Source of the DNA: an uncultured Rhizobiaceae group bacterium
GTDB lineage: Bacteria > Pseudomonadota > Alphaproteobacteria > Rhizobiales > Rhizobiaceae
Reading direction: 5' to 3'
Assembly: GCA_938044775.1 (NCBI GenBank)
Contig: CALIOE010000018.1
Coordinates: 1 to 61,135, forward strand
Length of the DNA stretch: 61,135 bases
Shown: in pieces, positions 59,524 through 61,135 of the stretch
Layout of the letters: every line of letters begins with the position of its first letter
How positions within the stretch are numbered: position 1 is the first letter of the stretch
Notes under the pieces: generated by a model
Seen by the model: only the letters and a program-made list of their open reading frames with translations
The model's database searches: none
What the model was told of the DNA's origin: nothing
Program-made: the position numbers and the translations under genes

Positions 59524-59846
59524 ACAAGCTGACCCCTCAATGCATCATGGCACAGTCGGCACCAACCGGATGCCGGTTGTCAAGCAAACACGGGAGGTCA
59601 GCGACGCGACTACAGTCCGGGCACGTCCAGCAGCAACACATCACATGCAGGCATTGCTCCCGCGACATGACCGTCATTCGCGAACGACAGTGGACATTCG
59701 CGGTTGTGCGTGAAATAGCCTTTGGAAAAGGTCTTTAAATCGATTGAAAAACAGCATGCCGAAGGCGATTTAGGTTTTTTGATCCATACAAGACGCTAAA
59801 CACCTCACTCAAGACAACGAAAACGTTCCAGGCTGAAACCGAACCG
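59524..59846. other. Divergent intergenic region between GNAT and glgP
   Basis: There are 323 bases with no supported gene. Two overlapping plus-strand ORFs have no ribosome-binding site and run antisense into the GNAT gene. It presumably carries the promoters of both flanking genes. No inverted repeat stands out. Confidence 0.5.
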
Positions 59847-61135
59847 ATGCAATCAGAAATTCTTCACCACCTGAAATACTCCCTGGGAAAAGATCAGTCT
59901 CATGCAACGGTGTACGACTGGCGCATGTCCCTGTCTCTTGCTCTGCGCGATCGTGTGGTTGATCCCTGGTTTTCCAGCACCCGCAAAACCTACGAAGCCG
60001 GAGCAAAACGGGTCTACTATTTGTCCATGGAGTTCCTCATCGGTCGACTGATCGAAGATGTCATGATCAACCTGGATCTTGAAGCGAGTGCCAAACAAGC
60101 CCTCGAAGCTCTTGGACAGGACTATGAAATCATTGTTCACGACGAGCCCGATGCCGCCCTGGGTAACGGAGGATTGGGCCGACTGGCCGCCTGTTTCCTC
60201 GACAGCCTGTCCACGCTCGGAATCCCGGCCTACGGATACGGCATACGATACGAACACGGTCTGTTTGAGCAACGATTTGAAGACGGGCAACAGATTGAAA
60301 CCGCCGAGAACTGGCTGGCGCAAAAGCATGCGTGGGAATTCGAACGTCCGGAAGTGTCCTACGTCGTCGGGTTTGGTGGTTATGTCCACACATCATCCGG
60401 GAAGTCGACCTGGCATCCCGCAGAGACGGTTCTGGCGTCAGCCTATGACACTCCGGTCATTGGCTGGCAGGGAAAATGGGCAAATACTCTGCGTCTGTGG
60501 TCGGCGAAACCAACGAGGCTGTTCGACCTCAGCCGATTCAACCAGGGTCTCTACCTGGCTGCCAGCGAGCCCGAGGCCCTGGCAAGAACCATCTCTCGCG
60601 TTCTCTATCCCGATGACACAACAGAGAACGGTAAAGAACTGCGACTCAAACAAGAGTACTTTTTTACATCCGCCTCGATTCAGGACCTCGTGCGACGCTT
60701 CCTCTCCGAGGGGCACCAGCTCAACACGCTGGCCGATCATGTGGCAATTCAGCTCAATGATACGCACCCGGCAATTGCTGGCCCTGAATTGGTGCGTATT
60801 CTGGCTGACGACCACGGTCTTGAAATCAACGAGGCGATCGAGCTCGCCCGCAGGTGTCTGGCCTACACCAACCACACATTATTGCCCGAAGCGCTGGAGC
60901 GATGGGATGAAGGGCTGTTTTCTCGCGTTTTGCCCCGCCATCACCGGATCATCGAGTTGATCGAAGACCTTCATGTCAGCGAAAGTGACAGCACGGTCCG
61001 CATTATCGATGACGATTCCGTCAAGATGGGCGAACTCGCTTTCGTAATGGCGCACAAGGTCAATGGCGTGTCAGCTCTTCACAGCGAACTCGTCAAGGAA
61101 ACGCTGTTTGCGGACCTGCATGAAAGTTACCCGGA
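59847..61135 (+). CDS. glgP: Glycogen phosphorylase, 3-prime end cut by window edge
   Basis: About 429 residues of a glycogen/maltodextrin phosphorylase are visible, and the frame is open to the window end. VYYLSMEFLIGRLIEDVMIN, DAALGNGGLGRLAACFLDSL, GIRYEHGLFEQ, AIQLNDTHPAIAGPELVRIL and AYTNHTLLPEALERW are family blocks in order. The PLP lysine lies beyond the window. It releases glucose-1-phosphate from glycogen. The N-terminus before the YYLSMEFLIGR block is about 60 residues, shorter than in E. coli GlgP. ATG at 59847; a stop 99 bases upstream rules out a much longer start. No other glg gene is in the window. Confidence 0.95.
   Translation, partial: MQSEILHHLKYSLGKDQSHATVYDWRMSLSLALRDRVVDPWFSSTRKTYEAGAKRVYYLSMEFLIGRLIEDVMINLDLEASAKQALEALGQDYEIIVHDEPDAALGNGGLGRLAACFLDSLSTLGIPAYGYGIRYEHGLFEQRFEDGQQIETAENWLAQKHAWEFERPEVSYVVGFGGYVHTSSGKSTWHPAETVLASAYDTPVIGWQGKWANTLRLWSAKPTRLFDLSRFNQGLYLAASEPEALARTISRVLYPDDTTENGKELRLKQEYFFTSASIQDLVRRFLSEGHQLNTLADHVAIQLNDTHPAIAGPELVRILADDHGLEINEAIELARRCLAYTNHTLLPEALERWDEGLFSRVLPRHHRIIELIEDLHVSESDSTVRIIDDDSVKMGELAFVMAHKVNGVSALHSELVKETLFADLHESYP

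Noticed and set aside
59853-60389. Minus-strand ORF of 178 residues opposite glgP
   Set aside because: It is antisense to strongly conserved glycogen phosphorylase blocks, so it is a shadow frame.

Overview
The window comes from an alphaproteobacterium, most likely of the order Hyphomicrobiales (Rhizobiales). The evidence is gene content: CpdR, DUF2794 and DUF2125 proteins, a hisC-tyrA pair, gloB divergent from a class I methyltransferase, an extended Ala/Glu-rich ribosomal protein S16, GAAC-N7-GAAC LexA boxes and a TTAA-N7-TTAA CtrA box. Several TRAP and N-methyl-compound genes would suit a marine or rhizosphere heterotroph, but that is inference. Positions are 1-based in the window.

Layout. 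1-2.4 kb: a periplasmic multiheme cytochrome c followed by a TPR/outer-membrane-barrel protein cut by the window edge. 2.8-20 kb: mostly housekeeping genes, namely tRNA-Arg(CCU), a PLP aminotransferase, an M32 peptidase, a GGDEF/EAL protein, gloB, hisC-tyrA, chaC, plsC, ftsEX, hpt and cpdR. A small gene of unknown function at 13.9-14.3 kb sits behind two LexA boxes. 20.7-30.1 kb: one compact operon (regulator, two FAD-GcvT dehydrogenases, a homocysteine methyltransferase-type protein, an FMN-type protein, a PEP mutase-type lyase, an MttB homologue), probably for demethylation of a quaternary or tertiary amine. 31-39.8 kb: ffh, chorismate mutase, rpsP, rimM, thpR, phhB, yciB and a hydrolase-OsmC fusion, then a DM13/membrane-protein pair divergent from a TetR gene with a clear operator pair. 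40.6-51.1 kb: a second N-methyl-compound island (TRAP transporter, lone ABC ATPase, second MttB homologue, LysR regulator, third FAD-GcvT dehydrogenase, nitroreductase).

53.0-57.1 kb is the most unusual part. A YcaO enzyme and a TfuA protein overlap by four bases. They are followed by a signal-less HEXXH metallopeptidase and a protein of unknown fold whose last 40 residues are seven perfect-register [V/I/L]SGAR repeats. I read this as a candidate ribosomal-peptide (RiPP) or protein-backbone modification system, possibly thioamide-forming, with the repeat tail as a candidate substrate. A small alternative-frame ORF ending in a CRC-containing tail overlaps the end of the TfuA gene and is a second, weaker substrate candidate. 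A terminator-ended structured RNA precedes the YcaO gene. Convergent to the cluster are a cyclase-TolB-TPR protein and a GNAT acetyltransferase, and the window ends inside glgP.

No insertion sequence, prophage or CRISPR array was seen. Functions are assigned from motifs by eye; no database search was run.
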